Source: Lentinus brumalis (Eukaryota > Basidiomycota > Agaricomycetes > Polyporales > Polyporaceae). From it: a DNA stretch of 64,000 bases. The notes under the pieces are model-generated. The model was not told where the DNA came from and searched no databases. It saw nothing but the letters and a program-made list of their open reading frames with translations. Of this stretch, positions 32,074 through 43,917 are shown in pieces. A program made the translations under genes and the position numbers. Where the stretch lies: NCBI GenBank assembly GCA_001792895.1, contig MARA01000071.1:28527-92526 (forward strand), given 5' to 3'. The number at the start of each line of letters is the position of its first letter. The stretch's first letter is position 1.

Positions 32074-34085
32074 TCAGAAACCTCTCGACAGCTCGACCAG
32101 CTCCAGCTGGAAGTCTTCATCGTACCCAATGCACTTCATGGACCACGCACAGATGCACTGGGTGGCCAGCGCGATCAGTATGTCTCTTGCTCTCTTGTAC
32201 AATCCGCACTCACCTCCTGTCCAGCATCGAGGGCATCCCTGACATCTTCAGCGGACACATCATTGAATTTTCCCAACGCGGACTCCACTTCTTCGCGGGC
32301 GGGATCTCGACCAAGGGATCGGCGAAGATGGATGCGCGCGCGGATGGGTGTTCCCCAGCCACTTCTCGATATCTCATGAGCCCATGTCGAACGCACCTGC
32401 CGACAGACGAGACAGGTACGTGAGGACCAGCGACTCCGTGACACATCTATCACCTCACTTTCTCGTGCAGGTTGTGCCACTGCTGGACAGTCAACGGCGT
32501 ATGTCCTACTAGCTCGTACTCGCCCAGGTACAGCCACTGGTTAGGTTTCAGCTTCACGAAGAGCGTCTGCGTACGCGAGTGCTTTTTGTTCGCCGTCCAC
32601 GCGTCTCCGGGCCAGACGGTTGTCTCGAAGAAGAGTCCTCCGTATCCGGGCTTTTGGGGCCCGTGCGGGTTCCAGTCAAGGCTGATGCACATGAAGTTGC
32701 TGCAACCGTGCATCGCGATGCGGCTCTTGTTCGGCCGCGGAAATGTTTCCATGCCGCCGCCTCCGAAGCGGCGGGAGAGCTGCGCGCGGGTCACGGTGGT
32801 CGCGCTTTTGTCTTCGCCGAGCGTGATAGGGAAGGCTTTGAGGGCATCCGGGGAGATAAGTTCGAGGAGATCTTCATCTTTCAGCAGGTACTCCTTCTTA
32901 ATCTCTGCTTTTGGCTGCGAAGGGTCATTGGTGAGACTGCGGGGACGATCGGAAGGTAGAGGCACGGACGTTGAGCAGATTGTCAGCCTGAGGTTTCACC
33001 TCATCAGGCTCGTCGCATAGCTTCGGACATTCTTCGAACGTGGTCCTTGCATGAAGATTAACCTCTTCTTCCATTTCTGCCTTTGTGTCCTGTACTTTGG
33101 GATGTCAGCTTCGTGCATCATGCGTCATGGGGAAACTTGGAATGGAATTATACTCGCCGCTTTTGGATGCACCGCTGTGCGTGCCGTGGATGGAGAGCCT
33201 ACCCGGTTTGATAACGGTTCCGTATCCCTCTTGTCATCCCCTCCATCATGTGACAATGTCATCCATATGAAGCATGGCTCGAAGAGAGGGAACAGCGGAG
33301 ACGTAGCTCACCTGCATAGTTGAGTTTGCGCTGCTTGTATGGCGGGGAATCCTGGAGCACTCCAGCCTCGACCTTGACATGGACATCCGGCTCCTTCTTT
33401 GGTCTCGCGTCCGTCGTGCACGTTTTCTTCCTGCGTTTCCTGCGAGGATCCACGGTACTGGCAGCGGCGACCACTTCGTGCTCTGAGTCGCTCAGCTCAA
33501 TCGTCCCTAGATCGTTCTTCCCACGTCGAGCAGCAGCTCGGACATGTGAGCGTGTCGCCGCCAAGCTTGGACCCACAGGAGTAGCTACTTCGTCATCGGA
33601 TTCGCAGATCTGTACCGGGTTATCACGAGTGCCTGCGGGGCCGTCGTTTCCATTCCAAGATGACGGGCTCGGGCTTCTCTGGAGGATATGCGCAGGGAAA
33701 GGGTACACAGCCGTCCACAGGAGCAAACATCCCAGCATCGCATGCAAGGAATCGAATCGGTGCTCACCTTCAGTTTTACCCCAGACCGCGCACTCGACCC
33801 TGGTTTACTCGAAGCTCCCGACATATGATCGCGGTATGAGGCCAATTCTTTTTGCAATGCCGCTATCTGGGCGTCCTTGGCTGCGAGCAGTTCGTCAAAT
33901 GTGGTAGTCCGGAGAGGTTTCTGCTCTGCCGTCGGTGACCTGCCCTACAGGTCACGGAAGGGTCGCAGGCAGTGGGCAGTCGTGGTTGCTCACCTGACGC
34001 GGCCTTCCGTCTTGCCTGGACCTGGCTGTTCCGCCTTGAAACCAAGGCGAACCTTTGTCGCGGGCTCTGAGTCCATGATTGGCAT
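32074..34085 (-). CDS. DUF6697-like protein, copy 2
   Basis: Read right to left: MPIMDSEPATKVRLGFKAEQ (ATG at 34085), an intron at 33993-33940, a coiled coil (FDELLAAKDAQIAALQKELA, 33939-33768), an exon with basic patches (DPRRKRRKKTCT) and many acidic residues (about 33678-33310), a short acidic exon near 33090-33000, then the C-terminal domain from about 32930. The domain carries TLFVKLKPNQWLYLGEYELV, then VRSTWAHEISRSGWG and SMKCIGYDEDF, and ends at a TGA at 32074-32076. It aligns with copy 1 at 10-12 kb, and both have phase-0 introns before VR(K/S)TW and before the SMKCIGYD/TMTCVGYD block. Coding-like frames continue upstream to about 34.48 kb, so the true start may lie further right. Function unknown; probably nuclear. 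Confidence 0.7.
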
Positions 34086-34099
34086 TATGCAGTGCGTGG

Positions 34100-34480
34100 C
34101 TGGGAGACCAGACTTTCGAACTTCCACGAGATGTTCAATGTGAGCCACACAGGAGAGCGACTTCGAGATCTGGTCGTAGTAGTGTGGACTTAGAGTGAAC
34201 AATGAACTTCTGAGGCGGCTTGTCAGCACGCACAGTTAATGAGGTAAAAGAAGGCGACAGAAGACGAACCTTTGACTGAAGGGTACGCCGAGGCCAGCGA
34301 ACTTCGTATGGGCTCGGCTTCCGATTCCACGACAGTTCTGCAAGATTACGGCCTGCGGAAGTTGATTAAGTGAGCATGCCTCGATGAAAAACTTGCTACG
34401 CAGGATCCATAATGATACCTTCGTGACGACACAGCATGTAGTTAGCTCGCTTGCACGCTAGTATGTACTGTTCACGCATC
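34100..34480 (-). other. Unresolved upstream exons or small overlapping gene
   Basis: Two alternative readings exist. In one, an ATG at 34479 opens MREQYILACKRANYMLCRHE and continues through two introns to a stop near 34138, making a protein of about 72 residues. In the other, the same exons in a shifted phase read SSLFTLSPHYYDQISKSLSC and run into the start of DUF6697-like copy 2, extending that gene. Both use the same GT-AG sites. I cannot choose without transcript data. Confidence 0.35.
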
Positions 34481-34795
34481 ACCTCGTGCCTTCAGCTAGG
34501 TGCAAGAGCTACGTAAGTATGTGGCAGGCCGTAACATAGGCTAGCAGACATATCGGGTATGCTCACTCACAACGTCATGGAACAAAGAGCGATTCAAGTG
34601 AGTCTCAAAAAACGTAAGGAGACGATGCGCGTATCACATTCAGGACAACATATGCAATGTAACGGTACAGTGGAGGGGCAGTGGTACATCGGGCAGTGGT
34701 GCTGTACATGCATGTAGCACTACACTGGCGGGAACCGAGTCATACAGAGAGGGCCATATTACATACACACAACACGCTACTGGCTACATGTCCAT

Positions 34796-37700
34796 TCACT
34801 GCAGCGGCTGCCCACCAGGAACACCGTGCCCGTTCATGTGCAGCTGCGCAGGCGGGAGTCCATATCCATTCAGGTTGGCCACGCCAGTTCCCAACGCTTG
34901 GCCCAACAGGAGCTCGACCCGCTCGCGGTCGTCGTTCAGACGACGCATCTCCTCCCGCCACCTGGCTTCGCGCTGATCGTAGATCGACTGCAGCGCACCG
35001 AGGCTGCCGAGCGCAGTCTCCAACGCACGGCGCAGGTCCACCTCACCGGGAGAGCCCGCGCCAGGCGACCCATCCGCGGATGCATTCGAAGACAACCGTT
35101 CCACGAGCGAGATGCGTTGGGCCTTGCGCGCGACTCGGCGTTGACCGGCGAGGTGCGAGAAGGAACGCTTGACGCTGGCGAGCGCGGTCGATTTCGCGAG
35201 AGCTGGGTCTCGCCGAATAGAGCGCGAGGTGAGAGCATGGAGCTTGGTGGAGTGAGCAGGAGAGGCGAGCAGGATCAGGGTGGAGTCCGTCTCGCGATCG
35301 AGAGCTTGGAACTACGAGCACATATCAGTACCGAACGGTCGTAGAGAGCGGTGAAGTATACTCACTGCCTGAACGAGCGAATCCCAACGCGTGTCGAACC
35401 GTCTCCTCCGCTTCTGAGCGTTGGCAACATACTGCGGGTGGTACTCGAGATCCAGCAGGTCCTCGTCAAGGTCGTCCTCCTCGTCAACCCACTCCGCATC
35501 GTCATCTCCCTGCGGAGAGACTTGAGAGACAGACACTTCCGTCTCGTCCCAGTCTCCAGCGAGCTTCCCCTTCGTAGCGACCTCGAACTCCCGCACGTAG
35601 GGATCGACGAATCGTTCTTCTCCCGCGGTCTCCTCGCCAGAAGACGGCTCAGGGCTGGTCTCTCGCGGCTGTGTGCTATCGACACGTGGAGGAGGCTTGA
35701 CCCTGCGGGCCGGGCGAGCAGTCTGCTGCGGATGGAGATGTCCGTCCTGCCTGCGAATGCCGCGTCCGCGCATGGGCGGCGGAGGGAGGTTGACGGGCTC
35801 ATGACTCGGGCTCGAACGAATACTCGCCGCGATGGACTGCCCGTTCACTCCAAGGCCGCCTCCGGCAGGTACGAAGGCCCAAGGGTTGTAGCCCGGGCCG
35901 GGGAACGGCGTTGATGACGGGGAGAAGGCGGACTCGGACGAAGCAGGTGCTAGACCGTTGTTCAGAGCGTAGATCTGCATCTGAAGGGCTATTTGCTCCC
36001 GGATGACGTTGGGGTTGTTGAGGTCGTAACTGGTAGATGGGGCGGTAATCCCACCAGACACCGTCGAGCGGCGAATGTGCGTGAACGGGTAGGGATAGGG
36101 CGAACCAATCTGTCTACGCTCGACGTCTGAGGGCGTCGCCGAGATGAGCGGAGATGGGGAAGGAGCAGCGGTGTAGCTCTGAGGAGTGGGAGGGACGGGG
36201 GCACCTGGGCGAGCGCTCGCCGAGCGCAGGAAGGTCTGCAGGTACGAGGACGTCGGGTCATCGAACAGGCTCTGCATGTCGTCCGACTGGGCACTCGACT
36301 GGTTCCACCCATATCCCAAGCGCTGATCCAGTATGTGATGCAAGTTCGCCGGGTACGGATGGGGCTCGGACTGGTGATGCGGCTGCTGTTGCTGCTGCTG
36401 CTGCCTCGGTGGCTCCGACTGGGACTGAGGATGCGCCTGGACCTGAGGCTGGGGTAGCTGCTGAGGAGGGGATTGCGAAGCGCGCTCGCGCTGGGCAGGC
36501 GCCTCCTGACCACCATTCCTCAGGCTATTGACAGTCTCGCGCTCGAAGAGGGCAGGGTCGAAGCTCCTCATGCCAAGCTGGTCGGTAGTACCGCTGCGAT
36601 GCTTCGCGCGGATCGTCTTCTGAGTCTCGGCATACTGAGTAGCTTGCACGACATACGGAGGGTCGCGAGGACGGTCCGGTAGGATCGCTGAAGGCGAGCG
36701 AGGTGTGAAACCGGACTCAGAGCCCTCACTGCTCTTATTATGCGGGAGATGATCGTCGCCTTCTTCGTGAAGCGTGCCGTCGTCGTCGTCGTCATCATCG
36801 TCGTCGTCATCATCTCGGTGTTCGTGGCGGTTGTCGTAACGAGTCGTATGGCCTTCAGGATAGAGGTCCGAGGAAGGAGTGGGCGAGCTGCGATGACGAT
36901 CGGTGTACTCGGGCTCATCCTGGTCGTAATCGTGTCCATTGTCCTCTTCGGGCTCCTGCAGAGGAAGAGAGCGATCGGGAGGGCGCGGGCCCATGCCTTG
37001 CAGCGGCGGTGTGTGCGCAGTGGTGGCAAGTTTCGATGCAGTAGGGGGCGTGAGACGATTCGAGGTCGAGTCCGCTGGCACTGTGGCCGGAACGGGCTTC
37101 CTTGGGACCGTCTGCGTGACGCTCTGGGGAGGCTGACTCTGGTATCCCTCCTGCACGTACTGGGTATACCCGGCCGTGCGTTCACCCGGAGAAGCTATCG
37201 GCGTCTGGTACTGGGGAGAGCCTCGGTACTCGGGTGTACGCGCATGCGTGTCTTGCGCGTGTTGCGATGAGACAGTCCCTGAGCGTTCGCGAGCCTTGGG
37301 ACTCTCGCGCGCGGCCTGCATCTGGATCTCCTTCTGGCTGCTCACCTGCCGCTTCGCCACCTGTGGCCCTCCGCCCTCCGACTCCTTCGGCGATGCCCGA
37401 TCGACGGCTCGCACGCGCTCAACCGCCGGGTCCTTTGCAGGCGCATTGAGAGAATCGCGCCGCTTCACGCCGTTGGAGGCAGCACCGCCCGCATACGCCA
37501 CGCCCGCGGTTCCCGCCGGGTGCGAGTTGTAGTGCTCCCGCTCGAACTCGGCCATGAGCTCTTCCGTGACCGCCCATCTGTCATCCGAATTCTGGTTGAA
37601 ATGCGAGAGGAACGCCGGAGGAGCACCGCGGGGCACTGGGCGGGGATGATGGGGATTCGGAACTGACTGGCTACCAAGCTGAGGGACAGCGGGCGTACTA

Positions 37701-38014
37701 TGGGGCGCATGGTGCAGAGACGGCGGCGGAGGACTGTTCTGGCGCTCTGCAATGCGTTCCGTCTGGGAGCTGAGCTTCGGAGCGGTCGGCGAGATGCGAG
37801 AGGTGGGTGGAGGCGACCGACGAGACTGATGGGAGGAGTTGGAGGCTGTCGGACTCGGCTGCTGCGCCTGCGGGTACATCATCTGCCCATTCTGACTTGC
37901 GGCGAGGATCTGGTTGACGGAGGGCACGATGGGCATCGAGTGGGCCTTCATCGTCCTTTGTTTTTCGCGAAACGAGGGCGACGGGGTCATCTCACGGGGC
38001 GTGATGTTCTGCAT
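34796..38014 (-). CDS. Large disordered protein, Pro/Gln/Asp-rich
   Basis: Two exons, 38014-35366 and 35311-34796, join in phase to give about 1,054 residues. Most of it is low complexity: Pro/Ser/Gln-rich, with a run of twelve aspartates (about 36775-36812), a poly-Gln run (about 36385) and many SP/TP sites. More structured stretches are DDRWAVTEELMAEFEREH (about 37570) and the C-terminus, which carries KRRRRFDTRWDSLVQA followed by FQALDRETDSTLILLASP and a coiled coil (AREMRRLNDDRERV-like, about 34900). The C-terminal module probably carries the conserved function, with the long N-terminal part acting as a flexible regulator or scaffold. No family is recognised. It could be a nuclear or cytoskeletal scaffold. 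Confidence 0.75.
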
Positions 38015-39181
38015 TGGACCTGGTGTACGGAGGAGCTGATAAGCTTGGTGGGAAAGGAGGAGGAGAAAGAAGCGTCGGGGTAAGAAGTCGACTCGGCCTC
38101 AAATAAGACAAAATGTTTGATTGCCTAAGTCCGTGAAGACGTAAGGGCACGGAAGAGACAAGAGACCGCTTTATGGAGGCGACGATCCAGCACAGGGTTC
38201 AGCTGCGACCAGATCGATAGGACGCCGCACCGACTACAATGAAGAACGGCCAAGTGAGAGACCGGCGAAGCAGAGCCACGCGAAGAACAAAGGGCGATGG
38301 AAGGAAGTGACGACTAACCTTGCTGGCTCAGAGGCGACTGTGCTAGTTTCCGGCTGCGTTGAGGCGATAGACTGGGCATAATCTACGGAGGACTCTGGGA
38401 GGACGAGAGAGATGCCACGTCGGAAAGGACAAACGTGCGGAGGATGGGAGATCGCACCTTCATAGGTGGCACTCGACTGTACTCGCGTTTCCAACGTGGC
38501 GGACGAGTGCGGGCGGGCACAAGGACGGTCGTGCACACAACGAGGTGGGAGGCCTTGTATGGCAGGTCATGGTTGCCTCGAGGCTGATAACCGCCGTCAG
38601 GAAGTCTTCGGACCGGACTCCATATTCAGCTGGGACCGATGTGCCTTCGACCGATTCCTGCGGTCATGTCCGTCGAGATCCACGAGGTTACAGCAGTACA
38701 GAGAAGTCCAAAAATCAGTACTGGGAGAGGCTGGAGAGGCACATGGGGGTAAGCGACAGACTTGCGCCGGGATGCGCCCACGCTTCCGCCATGCGGTGGC
38801 ACGCCCCGGCGCTTGTGCTTTCCATGACTCGCGGACATCGTCAATTTCTACTCGTCGCACCAAGCCATGCAGACAACGCGTTGGTCGAGAATGCACCGCG
38901 GCATGGTTCCAGTCGAATGCAAGACATTGGCTCATCTGTGACATGGGTGGACAAGCCGGTGAGTCACATCCCGCATACTTCTTCTCGCTCCTGACCTTGA
39001 CTGAGTGGTAAAAAGGTCCAACATCGAAGTTGTTGTCCCCCAGACCACGCAGGGCATACTCGGGTCTGATGCATGCATGGTGGCATGAAGCAGACGGGAT
39101 GATGCCTGCACTGGTAGTCCCAGCATCCCATTGCTGTGATCACAACGTCCGCTTGCAAGACCTTGTCAAGGAGAACTGAAC

Positions 39182-39255
39182 TGGTCTCGTACCCAGACGG
39201 TCGGACAAAAGTCGCACTCCCATCGCGATGTAATAGCCGTCTGGGTACGAGACCA
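39182..39255. mobile_element. Foldback MITE, 74 bp, copy 1
   Basis: The ends tggtctcgtacccagacgg and its reverse complement form perfect 19-base terminal inverted repeats around a 36-base middle. The flanks aactgaac (39174-39181) and aactgagc (39256-39263) match at 7 of 8 bases and look like an aged target-site duplication. The first 17 bases of the terminus are identical to the element at 40907. Confidence 0.75.
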
Positions 39256-40906
39256 AACTGAGCGGGTCTGAGAACGTCGCAACACGCACGTCATGTGAAC
39301 TCTGCGAACAGGTCGCAGACAGTCTGACGCGCACCTACTCGTCTCGTCGCGTCATTCTGCCTGCCATGCTTCGCGTAATGACTTTCGACGTCCTCGACCG
39401 AAGTCATGCACGCGTAATACAGCAATACCAGAGCTACCAAGTAGTCAGCGTGCATGCCCTGCAGTCGCATCCTGCGGGGCAGTCTTATACGCTCGAGCTG
39501 GCTGCAAGGCGAAGTAGCGCAATCTGGGATTGTATGGTTGGTGGCTGGTCTTCCGACAGAGCCACCGTGGCTGCTGGGTAGGTGACGCCAACGGCATGCA
39601 CCACACGCACAGTACCAAGCATCGCATTGATATGGAGTAGACCGCTATCGGAAATATGCGATGTTTGGTACTTGACATGATCCAACGGTAATCGCTTACG
39701 CCGTTGGACCCGCTATGCTCTGGTGCGCAGCCAACGCCATCGTCATTTGATGTTGTAGTAGCAGGAAGTGCACCGTGCTAATCTTATGTGTACGAAGAAC
39801 GGGTGCACCAGCATGAGATAGCGCTAGGTTGCGCAACTCAAGCTCGAACTTGCAAGTTGTCATAACCACTCCAACTGCTCGAGCAACGAGCAACAGGCGC
39901 ACCATGTATATCGCCTCCAAACATTGCCGAGAGTATTCCCAGGACACCCGTCGCATATGGTGGCCGGTCTCCTCGAGCGTAGGAGCCCCTGAGGTCTTGT
40001 ACCACTGGAACCCAGCGGACCAGACGGTTTCTTGTACCTTACATTACTGAGAGTCGTGTGCATGTTAACTAGTGAAGAATGAGTGAAGCAAAGAGCTGTA
40101 CAACGGTGGTATAGGACCGTCTACTAGTACTCGTCGTCGCGTCGCGTCGCGTCTGTGGCTGAGGGCGCTTGTCCGAGTCGCGGCCTCGGACATGTGATCC
40201 AAATGTTACGTAATTACTGAGGTCGCCGAAACGGTTGGCTTGGGCAAGACTCAAGAGGCTTGAATGGCACTCAAAACTTCTATCGCACAAGCAGCTCATT
40301 CGTACGAAGTTGAGTACGTTTTTGACTTTGAACAAGTGTGTCTTGCTTAATTATGTGCAGTGAGGATCTTCGACTAAGTTCTAGCTGTATTTATCACACT
40401 GAGGCTATTCGGAGTCGCAAGTGCCAAAGACTCCCACGCCAGACCTACAGCTACAGCCTACTACTACATAGCAGAGCTTAGCATGGGCCACTCCGCTGGA
40501 AAACCTCTGACCCCCTCCTCACATGCCAAGGAGTTTTGACAATCAATGACAAGCACCGCCCCGGGGCCGTTGTGCGGACAGCACCCTCAAGGCTCGCTGC
40601 ACCGCTTTCGACAGCATCTATCGTCCGGTATCCTGCAAGTTCAGTGGTTGGGTCTGCGATCAAGAGCGTCGCTCACATAGCTTTCTTCTGATAGCGTTCT
40701 GTGTCCAACAACATGCGGTCGCGATGGCCTGGGAGTGCACCCCCCTTACCTGCCAAGAACGTCCCTCCCGGCGAGTACCTTTGACTTACGTTGTGAAGGA
40801 GGTGTATACGGCCTATCTGAGTCACCCAGTTGCGCGGCCGTTGAGTGCCGTCCAGTTGATTTGACCCGAAATCGGGGCTTTACGAAGTAGTAAGTATCCG
40901 ATATGA

Positions 40907-41015
40907 TGGTCTCGTACCCAGACTATGTACGGGATGAGGTCGCACCCCACCACCGCACCACACCCGCGGTGGTGGGGTGCGACCTCATCCCGTACATAGT
41001 CTGGGTACGAGACCA
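40907..41015. mobile_element. Foldback MITE, 109 bp, copy 2, with 9-bp target duplication
   Basis: Two 50-base arms (40907-40956 and 40966-41015) are perfect reverse complements with a 9-base loop, so the whole element can fold into a hairpin. It is flanked by an exact 9-base direct repeat, ccgatatga (40898-40906 and 41016-41024). Identical arms and an intact duplication indicate recent insertion. A 9-base duplication is the usual size for Mutator-like transposases, which may supply the activity in trans; no such gene is seen in the window. Confidence 0.9.
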
Positions 41016-41278
41016 CCGATATGAATTGATCTGTCATTAGGCTGTAGCTGTCAAGCAAGTCCGCAGGTCTTTGATGCGCCCTTGCACCGGGCTTGGAAGA
41101 CTCGCGCTTACCAGTGCAGATCGACGTGCGTCCCGATTACGGCGGACATACATAGGTTTGGTATCCATATATCATGCCCAGCTCACCGCTCACCATTCCG
41201 TACCTCCCGCTCCTGTTTCGCCCTCGGTGCTTGCCTGCGCACCGACCTTTTTCTTCTTAATTCTCTTTCAAGCTCGTC

Positions 41279-43421
41279 ATGTTGCCGGCGAATCTTTTGT
41301 CCTCGTCTCTTCTTCTGGCATCGTCCGTGGCTGCCCTTTCGCCTTTACTTGACTCATGGCACGCGCGACCACACGTTCCTTACGTCGACGAGCCCGACGA
41401 TAGCGTTTCCGTCTTTCATGTCTCGACCAACGAGCAGATCTCCTCGTACAAAGAGACGTACTACTTCGACCAACTAATTGACCACAAAAACCCCAAGCTC
41501 GGCACGTTCAAGCAGAGATATTGGCATAGCTATGAGTTCTACGAGCCAGGTGCGTGTCCAATGATCTTCACCAGTATCGTGTTACTTATCAGACTTCCCA
41601 GGGGGTACGATCGTCCTCATGACTCCGGGAGAAGTCAGCGCGGACGGTAGCTCAACAACTAGTAACCTCTGATGACGAAGTGCTGACATTGTGTGTGTGT
41701 AGGCTTTACTGGATACCTCACCAATTCGACCATCAACGGCATGATTATGCAGGCCACCAACGGAGCTGGCATCGTCCTCGAGCATCGTTTCTTCGGAAAG
41801 TCCAACCCATACCCGGACCTCTCTGTCAAGAGCCTTCGCGTGCATACGATTCAGCAGTCCATCGACGACCTTGAATACTTCGCCAAGAACGTCAAGCTGC
41901 CGATGCCCGGGGGCGACAAGGTCACGCCTGACAAGGCCCCATGGATCATGATCGGAGGCAGCTACCCAGGTGCTCTGGTTAGCTACGCCATGCATAAGTT
42001 CGTCCAGCTTCATCCGCCTATAACGTCGTGATTGACTGATTGCTGTGCAGCAAGCCGGGACTCTTCTGGGCCGGCTACTCCTCCTCCGGTGTTGTGCAAG
42101 CAATCGGGTACGTCCTGCGGTCTCATTGTGCAGCCGACCCATTTTACCTTGTTGTAGGCACTTTTGGGGCTACTTTGAGCCGATCCGCCAGTCGATGCCA
42201 AACAACTGCTCCGCCGACGTGGAGGCTGTGATCGGATACGTTGACAAGGTCCTTGACTCCGGCAATGCGACTGCCATACACGACATGAAGGCGATCTTTG
42301 GTCTCGAGGGGATTGCGCACGATGACGACTTTGGCGCCGCCAGTGCGTTCATTCATGTTACTTCTCGATGAGCACCGATTGACGTGAAGCTGGCCCGATA
42401 GTGAAGCTACCTTTTAACTATTGGCAGGAGGGCAGCATTGAATCTGAATCTGTCGGATTCTATCAGTTCTGCGATGCACTTGAAGTCGACAAGGGCAAGA
42501 GCGCACCGGCATCTGGTTGGGGGCTTGACCATGCATTGAAGGCCTGGGGATCATTCTGGAAGAACGGGTTCTACAAAGCCGGTGAGTGTTCATTTCTGGT
42601 GAACCATAGAGTACGGACACTCACGTCCGAGACATAGCTTGCGGTAGCTCCACTGCAGAGTGAGTCGAAGGTTGAACTTTGTGGGTCGGCCGTAGACTGA
42701 CTGAACATCACAGGGAGTGCTTTGGCACGCACGACCCCACCTCATCGTCCTGGAACAACATCGAACTCTCTGACGGGAGGTCCTGGAACTGGCTTCTGTA
42801 CGTACTCTTTCCAGTACTAGCTGCTGTTTGCCCGTGCTGATCAGTCCACCTGTGCACCAGTTGCAACCAGTTTGGGTTCTGGATGATCGGCGCCTCCGAG
42901 GGACACCCCACTCTCGTTTCGCGACACCTCACTGCGCAGTCTAATGAGGTGAGCACGATCCAGGATCGGCAATGGTCACTCATACTGACGATCCCCTCTC
43001 TCTATGTATGTAGCGAGGCTGCCAGTACGACTTCCCGGGCGCCTTCAAAGGTTCCAAGAAACTCAGCATCCTGAATGCGCTCGCGGTGAACGACGCCTAT
43101 GGCGGATGGAATGTCACGACAGACCGGCTCATATTCGCGAACGGTCAACGTAAGTTTCGTTTCAACTGCTTTTAGGTCCTTGGTCGCTCACTGCGGCATT
43201 CGTTCCACATTGCAGGCGACCCTTGGCGTGAGGCTACTGTAGCAGCTGACGGCGTCTCCTTCCCGAAGAACGACCTCCAGCCGCATCTACTCAGCGATGG
43301 TTTCCACTGCTCGGACATGCTTGCCTCCGAAGGGAAAAGCAAGGCCGTGAAGGAAGTGCAGGATAAGGCGGTTGAGTACATGACGAAGTGGTACGCTGAC
43401 TGGCAGAAGAAGAAGGCGTGA
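41279..43421 (+). CDS. Secreted serine peptidase, S28 family (prolyl carboxypeptidase type)
   Basis: Eleven exons (41279-41549, 41602-41646, 41703-41997, 42051-42107, 42158-42342, 42402-42581, 42638-42659, 42714-42797, 42861-42948, 43014-43149, 43216-43421) sum exactly to 523 codons, about 522 residues, usual for the family. A signal peptide (MLPANLLSSSLLLASSVAAL) sends it to the secretory pathway. The catalytic triad is visible: nucleophile Ser in IGGSYPGAL (about 41957), Asp in ANGQRDPWR (split by the last intron) and His in SDGFHCSDM (about 43305). Other family marks are FDQLIDHKNPKLGTFKQRYW and VLEHRFFGKSNP. S28 peptidases cleave after proline from the C- or N-terminus, so the enzyme probably helps digest external peptides. 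It appears intact. Confidence 0.92.
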
Positions 43422-43917
43422 TGCCCGTTCAGTCGTTGGGATATCGAGTGATATGACGGACTTATTGGCTTATGATTTGTGTACTTACGGGTAATCGGCG
43501 GGAGTTCTACTTATCGGTTATACATTCACGACTGCCTTGCGTGACATCGAGTGCGGTCTAGACAGTACATTTTGAGGAGAGGAGAGGAGGCCTGGCAGGG
43601 CTCCAGCAAATGATCTCATCGAGAGATAGCACATTTAAACACTTTCGTAAAATACAGTACGGTGGCCCTCACGCATGTGGCTGCGTTTCGCACCATCGCA
43701 ATATCAGCTCCAATTTCCAAAACACGTCGACACTTTATATATACCAGTACAAGCACAACGGTCACGTTATCAATCGGAAGTCGGTCGACCCAAATGACAT
43801 TCTCAAGAGCGAAGAGGGACCTACAACGCAACCACAACACATATGCCTTGGATCTAGGGAGATGTGAGCGACTTGAATGCATTGTGGACATACAGACTTA
43901 CAGAATGACAAAGACGA
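43422..43917. other. Convergent intergenic region
   Basis: About 0.5 kb between the peptidase stop and the macrodomain gene stop. A short run of gagga repeats is at 43575-43589. No gene is seen. Confidence 0.45.

Larger units (their letters stand above)
38015..41278. other. Gene-free 3.3-kb region with foldback elements
   Basis: No supported gene on either strand. It contains two inverted-repeat elements with the same terminal sequence (listed separately). The rest has scattered short frames only. It may be a transposon graveyard or a large promoter region between divergently transcribed genes at 38.0 kb and 41.3 kb. Confidence 0.45.

Noticed and set aside
36154..37270. Hydrophobic plus-strand frames (for example RAVVVVVIIVVVIISVFVA) as membrane proteins
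   Set aside because: These are the reverse complement of Asp-rich and disordered coding sequence; long runs of gtc/gtt mirror the gac codons of the real gene.
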